From an uncultured Geobacter sp. (lineage in GTDB: Bacteria; Desulfobacterota; Desulfuromonadia; Geobacterales; CAIOGM01): a stretch of DNA of 51,516 nucleotides. Location: contig CAIOGM010000156.1 in NCBI GenBank assembly GCA_903857795.1, positions 1 through 51,516 on the forward strand, given 5' to 3'. Shown piece after piece: positions 14,169-23,511 of this stretch (the stretch's first letter is position 1; each line of letters starts with the position of its first letter). The notes under the pieces are model-generated. The model worked only from the letters and a program-made list of their open reading frames with translations. It was not told the origin of the DNA and ran no database searches. A program made the position numbers and the translations under genes.

Positions 14169-15184
14169 TGACCGGTGAATCCTATGACCGAATCCCTTGC
14201 AATCCCAATTTGGGCGACCATGCCGCTCAAATTGCCGGTTATACCGTCGCCGAGTACCACAATTGCCCGGTAAAGATGGCGGCTGCTCATCTGGCAGCCT
14301 ATGAGACCTACCGTCATGATTTTATCGGCCTGGGACCGGGACATGCCGGGGTGGCTGAAGCTCTTGGTTCGAAATTGGGATTTCCCGAGAATGGAACGCC
14401 TTTTGTGGAGGAGTTTGCCTTGGCGAATACAACCGATCTGGCGGCCTTCCCCATCCCCGATCCCCTGAAGGCCGGAAGATTTCCGCTCTTTCTGGATGCT
14501 CTGGATCTGGTGACGGAGAAAGTTGGTCACGAAGTTCCCATAGGGTTCGTCATTGGAGGTCCCTTGTCCGCCGCCTACAGCCTCAGGGGAGCCGAGGCGC
14601 TCATGAAAGACTTGTACCTTCGGCCGGAGTTCGTTCATGAACTTCTGGATCTCTGCGTCAGGAGCACGCTTCCCTTTCTTAAGGAGGTGGCCAAGCGGGG
14701 CGCAGGGATCGTCATCGTAGATCCGGTTTCGTCGGGGAGTCTCATCAGCCCGGCGCTATTCCGGAAATTCTCGCTGCCGTACCTGAAGCAGCTGATCGCC
14801 GGCATCCGCGAATTTACCCGGCCGCCGGTCCTCCATATCTGCGGCGACACGAAAAAGATCCTCGCTGACATGGCCGAAACCGGGGCCGGGGGGTTGAGTC
14901 TGGACAACGCCATCGACCTGACCGAGGCCAAACGTCAGGTCGGTTCGCAGCTGCTGCTGATCGGCAACGTCAACCCAGCGGAATCCATGTATCGCGGGAC
15001 AGCGGAAACGGTGCGGCTCGACGTCAAGAGCTGCCTGAAAAAGGGGCATGATTCCCCCAAGGGGTTCATGCTGGCCCTGGGATGCGAACTCCCCATCAAG
15101 ACGCCGCCGGAAAATGTTCACGCCCTGATGGCCGCGGCGCGCAGCTACGGCAGATATCCCTACTCTCCAGAACTGTTTAACTGA
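14168..15184 (+). pseudogene. MtaA/CmuA-type corrinoid methyltransferase, 5' end lost to prophage
   Basis: 338 readable codons of the uroporphyrinogen-decarboxylase-fold methyltransferase family. The zinc ligands are present: H223xC225 (LHICG) and C306 (LGCELP). MTGESYDRIP aligns with residues 11-20 of the paralogue at 24099 (LTGQPYDRIP), so only about ten codons are missing. The missing codons should lie beyond the far prophage end. No ribosome site precedes the first ATG, so expression is doubtful, although the fold is nearly complete. Family members move methyl groups between a corrinoid protein and a thiol or other acceptor. Confidence 0.8.
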
Positions 15185-15203
15185 TGTTACGGGTGCCTCG
15201 ACC

Positions 15204-16196
15204 ATGACCTATTATCTGCTGAAACGGATGCTCTGGCTGATCGCCGCCTTCATGCTGCTGGCTCCCGCCATGGGAAATTCAGCCGACCTGCCGCTGAGCG
15301 CCGGATATTTCTTCGAGGCTGCCGTTGCAGGGAAACCGTCAATTCATGAGGTCGGCGAAAGAATCCGGATCGCCAAGGGGGTGGATCCCGACAGGATCGC
15401 TGAGTTCAGCGGGATTCACGAAGCCGTCTCATATCCCGGGGACAGTGATCCTGATGCCGACGACTTCAAGGAAGAAGCGTATGGAGAGCTCCGTTCGGAG
15501 ATACGGATGACCTATGCTGAGGTCTCTTCGGCCAGGAGCCAGATCGAAGAGGGGAGGCGGGGGATGGAACTCCTGAGGCAGATGGTTGAGCTCTCCACGG
15601 CGCAGTATGCAACGGGCAAACTGGATCAGGCCGGGCTGTTGAAGGGACAGCTGGAATGGGAGAGGCTGTCAGAGACGCTGCTCCTCCTGGAGAAGCGGGA
15701 AAGGATCTTCTCTATACGACTCAACGTACTCACCGGGAGGGGAGTAGAGGAGCCGGTGCCCCGTCTTGAGGCGCTGCAGGAGTATTCGCCCGGCTTTGAC
15801 CCCAAGGAGCTGATCGAATCGTACAAGTCCCGCCGTTTCCTGGCGCTGTTCCAGCAGCTGGTCCGCCCTGATTCCCCGGCCACTCCCGGCGAAGAGCTGC
15901 ACGGGACCGACTCTCTTGAAGTGGAGGCCACCGCATTAATCTCCGTCGTCAGGATTTCGCTGGAAAGTCTCTACCAGAGGGCGCGCCGGTATCGAACCTC
16001 TCTCATTCTAATGGGAGAGGTGGCCCATGGGAGCCGCCTCGAACAGTATAAACATGGCAAGCTCGATTTCATCTCGCTAGTTGAAGGGCTGGTGGCCCTC
16101 TCTGAACTGCGCAGAGAGTATCAGGCTCTGCTGGGAGAGGCCCATGTGCTGAAGGCGAAGGTAGAATATGTGACTGGTAGTGACATTAGTAAATAG
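15204..16196 (+). CDS. TolC-like outer-membrane efflux protein (short)
   Basis: 330 residues with an N-terminal signal (LLKRMLWLIAAFMLLAPAMG...SA). Two long coiled-coil helical regions are seen, each with the OEP signature of an A/Y-x-GK-D/L pattern: AQYATGKLDQAGLLKGQLEW (about residues 134-153) and YKHGKLDFISLVEGLVAL near the C-terminus. Typical TolC proteins are 420-480 residues, so the strands that form the outer-membrane barrel may be reduced. It starts 20 bases after the truncated methyltransferase and may share its transcript. No inner-membrane pump partner is nearby. Confidence 0.7.
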   Translation: MTYYLLKRMLWLIAAFMLLAPAMGNSADLPLSAGYFFEAAVAGKPSIHEVGERIRIAKGVDPDRIAEFSGIHEAVSYPGDSDPDADDFKEEAYGELRSEIRMTYAEVSSARSQIEEGRRGMELLRQMVELSTAQYATGKLDQAGLLKGQLEWERLSETLLLLEKRERIFSIRLNVLTGRGVEEPVPRLEALQEYSPGFDPKELIESYKSRRFLALFQQLVRPDSPATPGEELHGTDSLEVEATALISVVRISLESLYQRARRYRTSLILMGEVAHGSRLEQYKHGKLDFISLVEGLVALSELRREYQALLGEAHVLKAKVEYVTGSDISK

Positions 16197-16315
16197 GATG
16201 CCGTCACCCCTCTTTGTGATCGCTTACAAATATTACCCCAAATTACGATTCGCAATCAATATCTTCAATGGCAAAACCACTGCTTTTATTTATATGTACC
16301 AGATGTGAAGCATTG

Positions 16316-18940
16316 CTAAAACTTATCGGAATAGTACGGTTTCCAACGAAGGTCATACAGCAAAAACCTTAAATTAGCTTCACTTCTGACAATTTGTTTA
16401 CTGAAAAGCTTGAGACCATTCTGACCTAAAGCTCCTACTTTTAAAGATACATTTGAAAGAACAACCCATGATCCAAGGGGTTCTTCTGCTGTTATTGAGA
16501 GAGCCCTGGTATTCACGATTTCATCTTTTCCGAGAGCATAAAATGGGTATGCTTGATTAAAAAGGGTGTTGCTGTCCTGATATCCCAGATGCGTATACTT
16601 CGTGGCATCGCTCTCGGCTTTAGAAAGGTCATTTTCGATGAAGTAGGTAGCGTTTGTATTATTAAGGTAAATGGGTATTTTGTAGGTAAGAATCTCCCTG
16701 CTCGTGCCGTCCGGCATACTCCTCAGATTACGGGTAGCAATCATGGCTACAGCAACCGCATCAGCCTCAGTATTCCCTAAACAAATCCACTTGCCCGTCC
16801 AACTGTAAGTCAGCGGATTTAAGTAGATAACTGGCGGTACGGGGAGGAGTGGTTGCAGCCCCTCGAGAATGGTTGCACCATCTGTTGATAGCCATGTCTG
16901 AGCGATATACGCCTGTTCGTATCTCATCGGTATATTATCGGTAACCGTTACCTCCGCGGTAAATGTGTTGGCATCATCGGGATTCGGCGCTGGTGCTGCA
17001 ATGGTGAATGCCGGGAAAGAAGCGCTACGGGCGAAGTTGCTGTAGGACGTAACCAGATCCTGATATGATTTTACAAAAGTCATGTTGCTGTAATTGGTAA
17101 TCCGCGTGTTGTCCCAGACAGCCACAGAGGGAAACATAATATTCATTCCTGTGGCGTCAATCCGGTTATCACTCCACACTTTGTAATAAACTGCATCTTT
17201 GATGGAACTTAATAGAGCTTTTGTTTTTGTGTTATTGGCAGGATCAAACGGGTACTGGGATATTAAACCCTGGATATCGACAGGTTCAAGGTTATCAGCC
17301 GCATTGAACCCGGAGGTATTAAAGTCCAATGCACCGGAGCGGGCTGTGGCCAGGTCAAACCAGGCAGTTAACTGATCAGGAACAACCTTTGTATTCATAA
17401 GGGAGAGCTGCCATTGAGAGAATTCGTCCAGAGCAGTGTATATAGTGGCGACCTTGGAAAGGTCGAGCACGGATAACGTAAAAGCGGTTTGCTTTGACTC
17501 TCCCAGCATTTTAATTTTGTAGCTGTCGGCAATAGCCTTGCCTATCTCGCCACCACCTGCCGATGGTGAGCTTGCCAGATATTTCAGGAATGCCGTCCAA
17601 TCCCAACCTGCGCCCGGCTCTATGTCCTGTGACGCCACAAGATACTTACTGACATCTTTAAATGCATCCGCTACTTCCACGGTAGCCATTAAACAGGCGT
17701 CAAATCCAATCAGTTCGAATTTTCTTCCGACGGCAGTAGCAACGGCCGTTCTGAGTTGCTGTACGGACATGCTTTTGGCAACTGAAGTGGGATAGGTTTT
17801 GCTTTCATTCCCACCGAAGCCGCCAAGCGCACCGCCACCGTGGTCCCAAAAAATCAGGACGTAGCGATCCGCAGTAAAATTATCTTGCCCCCATTTGATA
17901 AAATCGGTCAAAACAGCAGGATCGCCCATGTCGGCAATGGTGTCAGGTTTTTCCATTTTAAGTGTCTTGTTGTTGATCGAGTAGTATCTAAGCTTGGTCC
18001 AGTCGGTAACGGGTCCATTGGGGTCAATCTTGGCGGCGGCCCCGGTTGCCAGAACGACTTTCACGTTTGCAGGGAGGGTGACGTTCAGCATCTCATTGAT
18101 ATTTTTAGTTGCCGCAGCGCCAGATCCTGATTCAAGATCGGTGCCTTCCATGTAAACAAGCAGAGTAACACTCCCGCCAGCAGGTCCGGAGGAGACGATC
18201 AGGGTAACAACCGTTCCTGATGTGACAGATGCCCCGGATAATGGACTCTGGCTGATGATTGTACCGCCGGGAACAGTGTCACTACGTTGAGCAGTAATCG
18301 TTCCCACTGTCAGCCCTGCCGTCGTGATAGCGGACGTTGCTGCAGTTTGTGTTTGGCCTACGAAATTGGGAACGGAGACCATCACGGCAGCCCCCAAGGA
18401 GACGACCAGATCGACGCCTGAACCGGAGACGACGTACGTCCCGGCGACTGGGTTCTGACTGATGACTGCATCCTTGGGGACAGTGGCGCTGTACTGGGGA
18501 GTGACGGCCCCGACCATGGCTCCGGCGGCCAGGATGGACGCTTGGGCTGTCGTCAGTGCCTGACCTACCACGTTCGGGACCAGCACCGATGCGTTACTCC
18601 CCCCGATGATGAGATTTCCTACGACGACGCTGCCGAGCCTGACGGTCAAGGGCCCGTTGATTGCAGTGAAACCGGTGACGGTACCGGAGAGCTGATCATA
18701 TCCCCCCTGCAGGGTCAGGTTGATGTTACGATTCAGGAGCCACCCCTCAAAGTAGGTCATGGGCCGGGACCTGAAGACGTCATTGGAGTTAGCCCCAGCG
18801 TAGGCAGCCTGAAAGGAGCCGAGCGCTGGCGAAAGATAAACCGTTGCGGCGAACGCCCCGCTGGGAGTGATCAGTGAGAGCGCCAGCAGCAGCGCCAGCA
18901 GTTGGTTATAATAAGCCTGACGAAGAGCTGTTCGATACAT
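16316..18940 (-). CDS. Secreted PASTA-domain clostripain-family (C11) cysteine protease
   Basis: 874 residues from the ATG at 18940 (ribosome site GGAGAG); the frame stays open 86 codons upstream but this start gives a signal peptide (LLALLLALSLITPSGAFA). After a beta-rich N-terminal region come two PASTA domains (about 120-183 VPNVVGQ... and 189-252 VPNFVGQ...). The C11 peptidase domain follows: LLVYMEGTDLES, catalytic H367 (IFWDHGGG) and C416 (GFDACLM). A C-terminal beta domain of about 250 residues follows. It is probably an exported Arg/Lys-specific protease. PASTA with C11 is an unusual pairing because PASTA usually senses cell-wall muropeptides. Confidence 0.8.
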   Translation of the reverse strand: MYRTALRQAYYNQLLALLLALSLITPSGAFAATVYLSPALGSFQAAYAGANSNDVFRSRPMTYFEGWLLNRNINLTLQGGYDQLSGTVTGFTAINGPLTVRLGSVVVGNLIIGGSNASVLVPNVVGQALTTAQASILAAGAMVGAVTPQYSATVPKDAVISQNPVAGTYVVSGSGVDLVVSLGAAVMVSVPNFVGQTQTAATSAITTAGLTVGTITAQRSDTVPGGTIISQSPLSGASVTSGTVVTLIVSSGPAGGSVTLLVYMEGTDLESGSGAAATKNINEMLNVTLPANVKVVLATGAAAKIDPNGPVTDWTKLRYYSINNKTLKMEKPDTIADMGDPAVLTDFIKWGQDNFTADRYVLIFWDHGGGALGGFGGNESKTYPTSVAKSMSVQQLRTAVATAVGRKFELIGFDACLMATVEVADAFKDVSKYLVASQDIEPGAGWDWTAFLKYLASSPSAGGGEIGKAIADSYKIKMLGESKQTAFTLSVLDLSKVATIYTALDEFSQWQLSLMNTKVVPDQLTAWFDLATARSGALDFNTSGFNAADNLEPVDIQGLISQYPFDPANNTKTKALLSSIKDAVYYKVWSDNRIDATGMNIMFPSVAVWDNTRITNYSNMTFVKSYQDLVTSYSNFARSASFPAFTIAAPAPNPDDANTFTAEVTVTDNIPMRYEQAYIAQTWLSTDGATILEGLQPLLPVPPVIYLNPLTYSWTGKWICLGNTEADAVAVAMIATRNLRSMPDGTSREILTYKIPIYLNNTNATYFIENDLSKAESDATKYTHLGYQDSNTLFNQAYPFYALGKDEIVNTRALSITAEEPLGSWVVLSNVSLKVGALGQNGLKLFSKQIVRSEANLRFLLYDLRWKPYYSDKF

Positions 18941-19454
18941 CCACTCTCCGGTACATCCACTCTTTGATGACAATGTCGTTTCCTCCAGTCCTGTTGTTGA
19001 CGTTAGGGTTTTATGCTGTCTCGCCCTTGTGCCGGGGGGTGACGTGCCATTGACCAGCGGGGTCTGCATATTCAAGATCGAACTGCCAGTGGCGTCCAGC
19101 CGATATTCGCCCGAAGGCGTCTGACGGTGCAGTTGGCGCTCGGGCAGGGGAATGTTGCGCATCGTGATCTTACCATCCTGACAAGTTGCCGCCACCAAGC
19201 CGCCACCCGATTCGGATTAATATCTCCAGAGGCATGCCTTGTCTGCCGACAACATACTTTACTATTGCTCCACTGCAAAGAATTAGTTCTGTAAATGACA
19301 TCAATTTTTCGGATCCCATCGACTTCACCGAATATGCTGTTTTCGCAACAAGCGGACCACACTTCCTTCTGCTTGTTCATGGCTCTTCCCGTGAGTGAAG
19401 CCGAGCAAAACTCCTGATATGCTATAAAAAGAGTGGATAATGTAGATTATATTC
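18941..19454. other. Intergenic region without a convincing gene
   Basis: About 500 bases lie between the divergent protease and the methyltransferase operon. Minus-strand frames stay open here (one upstream extension of the protease, another from 19380) but show no family features and no strong starts. I see no RNA gene here; the plus-strand promoter begins at 19455. Confidence 0.4.
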
Positions 19455-19483
19455 TTGACTACTATTTTGTGGTTTGCTAGATT
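19455..19483 (+). promoter_or_regulatory. Sigma70-type promoter of the methyltransferase operon
   Basis: TTGACT (19455-19460), a 17-base spacer and TAGATT (19478-19483). The same layout (TTGACA-17-TAGGAT) precedes the nitrogenase-like operon at 29179. Confidence 0.7.
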
Positions 19484-19489
19484 GCCGAC

Positions 19490-19561
19490 TCAAGACGTGC
19501 TGACCAGACAACTGGAGGCCGGGATTGAACCTTTCTTCGTGAAGGGTTCCCCGGCCTTTTT
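19490..19561 (+). ncRNA. Leader RNA A: CCAG/CTGG hairpin joined to an intrinsic terminator
   Basis: Downstream of the promoter, GCTGACCAGACAACTGGAGG (from 19499) forms a short hairpin CCAG-ACAA-CTGG. It is followed at once by a terminator stem GGCCGGG/CCCGGCC (19517-19556), with an inner GAACC/GGTTC stem, and TTTTT. Leader B at 29245 has the same block and design. The terminator stands before the first ribosome site, so this looks like a transcription-attenuation control (riboswitch or protein-dependent antiterminator). I do not recognise the class. Confidence 0.65.
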
Positions 19562-19589
19562 CACGTTCTGCCACCAGGAGGAGCAACGG

Positions 19590-19628
19590 ATGACCGCAGA
19601 ATTGTCGACAGGGCAGGGGAGCCCATGA
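19590..19628 (+). CDS. 12-codon leader ORF
   Basis: ATG at 19590 with a strong AGGAGGAG ribosome site encodes MTAELSTGQGSP and stops at a TGA that overlaps the next ATG (ATGA at 19625). The position relative to the terminator matches that of the first gene of operon B, so ribosomes enter here. It may be a coupling peptide or the relic of a displaced start. Confidence 0.4.
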   Translation: MTAELSTGQGSP

Positions 19629-20698
19629 GTTAAACTTCGTTTACTCCTCTCCAGCGGTTTGCCGCCTATGGCCGGGGAGAGGCCATCGACCGGCTCCCCT
19701 GTGTGCCGATCATCGGCAACGGTTCGGCGCGACTCATCGGCGCCAGGGTCTCGGACTTCCGCGGCAACGGTCCGCTCATCGCCCGGGCCCAGATCGCCGC
19801 CTACCGCTCCTTCGGCTATGACGTGATCCGGGTCTTTACCGACCTCTACCAGATGGCCGAGGCCATGGGGGCAACGGTCCACTATCCCGGGGACGAGACC
19901 GCCTACCTGGATTCGCCGGCCATCACCATGGTGGACGAGATCGGGCGGCTCACGCCGTTGAATCCCCTTGCCGACGGCAACCTTCCTGCCCACCTGGAGG
20001 CGATGCGGCGGGTGGTGGATGCCGTGGGGAGCGAGGTACCGGTTACCGGGGCGGTCACCTGCCCCTTCACCACCGCCTCGTTCCTCATCGGGGCCGAGAC
20101 CTTGGTCCGGCTGACCCTCAAAAATCCGGAAGCGGTGCACCGGCTCTGCGAGGTAGCCCTGGAGGCGGCCCTTCGCTACTGTGAGGCGATTATCGCTACC
20201 GGGGCAACTCCCAGCCTCACCGATCCCATGTCGTCCTCCACCGTCATCAGCCCGCGGCTCTTCCGGGAGTTCTCGCTCCCCTACCTTGCGCGGCTCATCG
20301 ACTATCTCCACCGACGGGGAAAGAGCGTCACCCTTCACATCTGCGGCAAGAGCGCCAAAATCTGGGAGCCGATGGTGGAGGCCGGAGCGGAGTGCCTCAG
20401 CATCGACAACGAGGCGAGTCTGACCGGGGCGAAGCTGACCGTGGGCCACCGGGCCCGGCTCATGGGGAATGTACATCCGTCGGAGATCATGCTCCAGGGG
20501 ACGCCGGAGCAGGTCCGGCGGGCCGTGTTCGCCGGCGTCGCCGAGGCGTGGGATTCACCCGGAGGGTACATCGTCGCCTCCGGGTGCAGCCTCCCCACGG
20601 AGACCCCTTTTGCCAACATCCGGGCCATGATGGACGCCGTCACCGAGATCGGCTGGCCGGTGGATCCGGAAAAACTGCAGGCATCTTTACAGGGATAA
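19625..20698 (+). pseudogene. MtaA/CmuA-type methyltransferase with TAA at codon 3
   Basis: The natural start by family alignment is the ATG at 19625, giving M-S-stop-TSFTPLQRFAAYGRGEAIDR, where TPLQRFAAYGRGEAIDRLPC corresponds to the normal N-terminus. The TAA at 19631 blocks it. The frame is then open to 20698, and the next start is the GTG at 19703 (331 residues, 26 fewer). Zinc ligands are HICG (H212xC214 counted from the GTG) and a later Cys in SGCSLP. First structural gene of the operon. It may be a true nonsense mutation, use of the GTG, or a base-call error. Confidence 0.7.
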
Positions 20699-20788
20699 AC
20701 AGGAAAAACAGGATGAACAGGATGGGCAGGATTACGGCAAAAACGACGTCTAATTTTTCCTCCTGATCATCCTGTATATCCCTGTTAA
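20695..20788. repeat. Inverted pair of 9-bp repeat arrays
   Basis: Four 9-mers ending ACAGG/GCAGG (20695-20730: ATAAACAGG, AAAAACAGG, ATGAACAGG, ATGGGCAGG) face three complementary 9-mers (20762-20788: CCTGATCAT, CCTGTATAT, CCCTGTTAA). RNA from either strand could fold into a long imperfect hairpin between two methyltransferase genes. Confidence 0.7.
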
Positions 20789-20807
20789 TTATTGATAGGA
20801 GGTTTAT

Positions 20808-21830
20808 ATGAGTCTCAGTCCCAAGGAACGTCTGCTCCGGGTCCTCAATCACCAGGGGGTCGACCGGCCGCCGGTCATCTGCACCGGCGGGATGATGAAC
20901 GCCGCCATCGTGGAGGTGATGAACCGGAGCGGCAATCTTCTCCCCGCAGCCCACCACGAGGGGGGTCTCATGGCGGCCCTGGCCGGCGATATCCACCAGG
21001 AGACCGGCTTCGAGAACATCGGCGTCCCTTTCTGCATGACCGTGGAGGCCGAGGTCCTGGGGAGCGAGATCAACTTCGGTACCCTGGCCTGCGAACCGAA
21101 GATCGAACGGGAGCTCTTTTCATCCGCCTCCCAGGTGGTCTACCGGCAGATCCCCGAGATGCTCAAGAGCGGCCGGATCGGCGAGGTGATCCAGGCCGGG
21201 TGGCGTGTGGCGGCCCAGCACCCCGACACCCCGCTCATCGGCAACCTGACCGGTCCGATCAGCACCGCCGCCTCCATCATCGATCCGGTCACCTTCCTGA
21301 AGGAGCTGCGCAAGGAGCCGGAAAACTCCCACCGGGTGCTGGAGTACGTGAGCGACCTCCTCATCGCCTATGCCGGGGAACTGATCAACCACGGCGTCAC
21401 CCTGATCTCCATCGGCGACCCCACCGCCACCGGCGAGATCCTGGGGCCGAAGATGTTTGAGGAGTATGCGGTCCGCTACCTCAACCGGGTCATCGACGGC
21501 ATCCACGGGTTCGGCGCTCCGGTGATCGTCCATATCTGCGGCAAGCTCCAGTCGGTGAAGCACTCCCTGCCGGCGCTTCGCTCCGATGCCATCAGCACCG
21601 ATGCCCTGGTGAACCTGAAGCTTCTCAAGGAGGAGTTCCCGTCTCTCATCACCATGGGGAATGTCAGCACCTTCATGCTGGAGCGGGGCGAGGCGGAGAA
21701 AGTGGCGCGTCACACCCAGGGGCTCATCAGGGACGGCATCAACATCATCTCTCCGGCCTGCGGACTCAGCACCGCGTCCAGCCTGGAGACTATCCGCGCC
21801 ATGACCGACAGCGTGAAGGGGACCCCGTGA
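20808..21830 (+). CDS. MtaA/CmuA-type corrinoid methyltransferase
   Basis: 340 residues, intact, with an AGGAGG ribosome site. A (beta/alpha)8 uroporphyrinogen-decarboxylase fold is indicated by the start MSLSPKERLLRVLNHQGVDR then PPV, and by GNLTGPISTAASIIDP. Zinc ligands are H242xC244 (VHICGK) and a Cys in SPACGLS near residue 313. It is the most divergent of the four copies. The stop overlaps the GTG of the RACE gene by four bases, so both are made together. It likely transfers a methyl group to or from a corrinoid protein; the substrate is unknown. Confidence 0.85.
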   Translation: MSLSPKERLLRVLNHQGVDRPPVICTGGMMNAAIVEVMNRSGNLLPAAHHEGGLMAALAGDIHQETGFENIGVPFCMTVEAEVLGSEINFGTLACEPKIERELFSSASQVVYRQIPEMLKSGRIGEVIQAGWRVAAQHPDTPLIGNLTGPISTAASIIDPVTFLKELRKEPENSHRVLEYVSDLLIAYAGELINHGVTLISIGDPTATGEILGPKMFEEYAVRYLNRVIDGIHGFGAPVIVHICGKLQSVKHSLPALRSDAISTDALVNLKLLKEEFPSLITMGNVSTFMLERGEAEKVARHTQGLIRDGINIISPACGLSTASSLETIRAMTDSVKGTP

Positions 21831-23494
21831 GCCGCGTAACTTTCCGGCCTGATCAGATCGAGATCCAGGTGCCACCCGGGAGCACGCTCCTGGCCGCGGC
21901 CCGGCTGGCCGGCCTGCTCATCGAGGCCCCCTGCAACGGCGCCGGCCACTGCGGCAAGTGCGCCGTCCAGGTGGCGCCGGAGTATTTCGATCGCCTGACC
22001 ATCCCGCCAGACTCCCGTCTCCCGCCGGAGCGGGAGGAGGCTGGCTGGCTCCTCGCCTGCCACGCCCTGGTGCAGGGGGATGTCACGGTCACGATCCCGG
22101 TGCGACGCGAGTGCGGTCTCCAGATCGTCACCTCGGGAGAGAAGCGGCGAAGCGTCGCGCTCTCCCCCTGGATCAGCAAACGGTTCATGCCGGAGAGCTG
22201 CCAGACCTATGTGTATGCCGGGGAACGTCTCCTGACGGTGGAACGGGGGGACAGTGCGTCGGACATCTGCGGGGTCGTCGTGGATATCGGCACCACCACC
22301 CTCGTCGTCGCCCTGGTAGATCTGGTGAGCGGTAAGGAGCTGGCCTCGGATTCGGCCCTCAACCCCCAGAGCCTCCATGCCCAGGATGTCCTCTCGCGAA
22401 TCAGGTTCTGCGCCGAACCGGGGGGGCTGGCCCGGCTGCAGGGCGAGCTGATAGCGGAGCTGAACCGGCTCATTGCCGGGCTTGCCGCCACCGCCGGGGT
22501 CAGCCGCTCGTGGATCTACGAGGCGGTCTTCAGCGGCAACAGCTGCATGCTCCATCTGGCCGCCGGAGTCGATCCCGCACCGTTGGGCAAATATCCGTTT
22601 ACCCCGACCCTTACCGGGGGGGAGCACCTTGAGGCGGCCGCCCTGGGGCTGGCCATTGCGGAGAGGGGGGTCGTCTATCTGCCGCCGGTCATCTCCGCCT
22701 ACGTAGGGGCCGACATCACCGCCGGCATCCTGGCGGCGGAGCTGACAGAACTCTCCGGAACCACCCTGTTCATCGATATCGGCACCAACGGCGAGATGAT
22801 CCTGGCCCGCGACGGACACCTGGCAGCCACCTCCACCGCCGCCGGACCGGCCTTCGAGGGGATGAACATCTCTCACGGGATGCGGGCCGCCGCCGGGGCC
22901 ATCGAAGGGGTCCGGATCACCGCCGAGGGGGAGGTGGAGCTCGACGTCATCGGTGGGGTCGAGGCCACCGGGATCTGTGGCAGCGGGCTCATGGACCTGG
23001 TGGCGGAGCTGGTCAGCTGCGGAGTCGTCGGCGCCAGCGGCAAATTCACCCCGGCGGAGCGGCTCCCCGAGCCGCTGGGGCGCCGGATCGAAAAAGTAAA
23101 CGGCACGACCCTGTTCCGCATTTCCGAAAGAATCTCGTTGAGTCAGAAGGACCTGCGCCAGGTGCAGCTGGCCAAGGGGGCCATCCGGGCCGGGATCGAC
23201 ATCCTCCTGGACGAGCGGGGGGTAACCGCGGCCGGTGTCGATCGGGTCTACATCGCCGGCTCCTTCGGCTTCCACCTCCGGGAGGAGAGCCTGCTGATCC
23301 TGGGGCTCCTGCCACCCGAGTGCCGGGGGAAGGTCTCCTTCCTTGGTAACACCTCCCAGTCGGGGGGAGAGCTGCTCCTCCTCAGCCACCGGCTCCGGGT
23401 GGAGCTGGAACTGCTGACCCCCCTTGTGGCCCGGGTGGAGCTGACCGGTCGGAGCGACTTCGACCGGATATTCATGAAAGCCATGGGGTTCTGA
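21827..23494 (+). CDS. Reductive activator of corrinoid enzymes (RACE), ferredoxin plus ASKHA ATPase
   Basis: 555 residues. The N-terminus is a plant-type 2Fe-2S ferredoxin with C36, C42, C45 and C78 (CNGAGHCGKC...LLAC). A linker leads to an ASKHA ATPase domain with DIGTTT (153-158), DIGTNGEM and GICGSGLMDL. This is the DUF4445/RACE family (RamA/AcsV-like function), which uses ATP to push an electron onto inactive cob(II)alamin and restore cob(I)alamin. The GTG start is coupled to the methyltransferase stop. It is strong evidence that the operon works with a corrinoid, although no corrinoid protein is encoded here. Confidence 0.88.
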   Translation: MSRVTFRPDQIEIQVPPGSTLLAAARLAGLLIEAPCNGAGHCGKCAVQVAPEYFDRLTIPPDSRLPPEREEAGWLLACHALVQGDVTVTIPVRRECGLQIVTSGEKRRSVALSPWISKRFMPESCQTYVYAGERLLTVERGDSASDICGVVVDIGTTTLVVALVDLVSGKELASDSALNPQSLHAQDVLSRIRFCAEPGGLARLQGELIAELNRLIAGLAATAGVSRSWIYEAVFSGNSCMLHLAAGVDPAPLGKYPFTPTLTGGEHLEAAALGLAIAERGVVYLPPVISAYVGADITAGILAAELTELSGTTLFIDIGTNGEMILARDGHLAATSTAAGPAFEGMNISHGMRAAAGAIEGVRITAEGEVELDVIGGVEATGICGSGLMDLVAELVSCGVVGASGKFTPAERLPEPLGRRIEKVNGTTLFRISERISLSQKDLRQVQLAKGAIRAGIDILLDERGVTAAGVDRVYIAGSFGFHLREESLLILGLLPPECRGKVSFLGNTSQSGGELLLLSHRLRVELELLTPLVARVELTGRSDFDRIFMKAMGF

Positions 23495-23511
23495 GCAGGA
23501 GAGGAGGATCT

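Noticed and set aside
18941-19198. 86-residue N-terminal extension of the clostripain-type protease
   Set aside because: The internal ATG at 18940 gives a proper signal peptide; the extension would bury it.
19490-19561. ANTAR (GnfR-like) double-hairpin antitermination site
   Set aside because: Only one short hairpin precedes the terminator and its loop is 4-5 nt, without the hexaloop A1/G4 pattern. Left as unassigned leader.
20695-20788. CRISPR array
   Set aside because: Units are 9 bp, directly adjacent with no spacers, and in two opposed groups.
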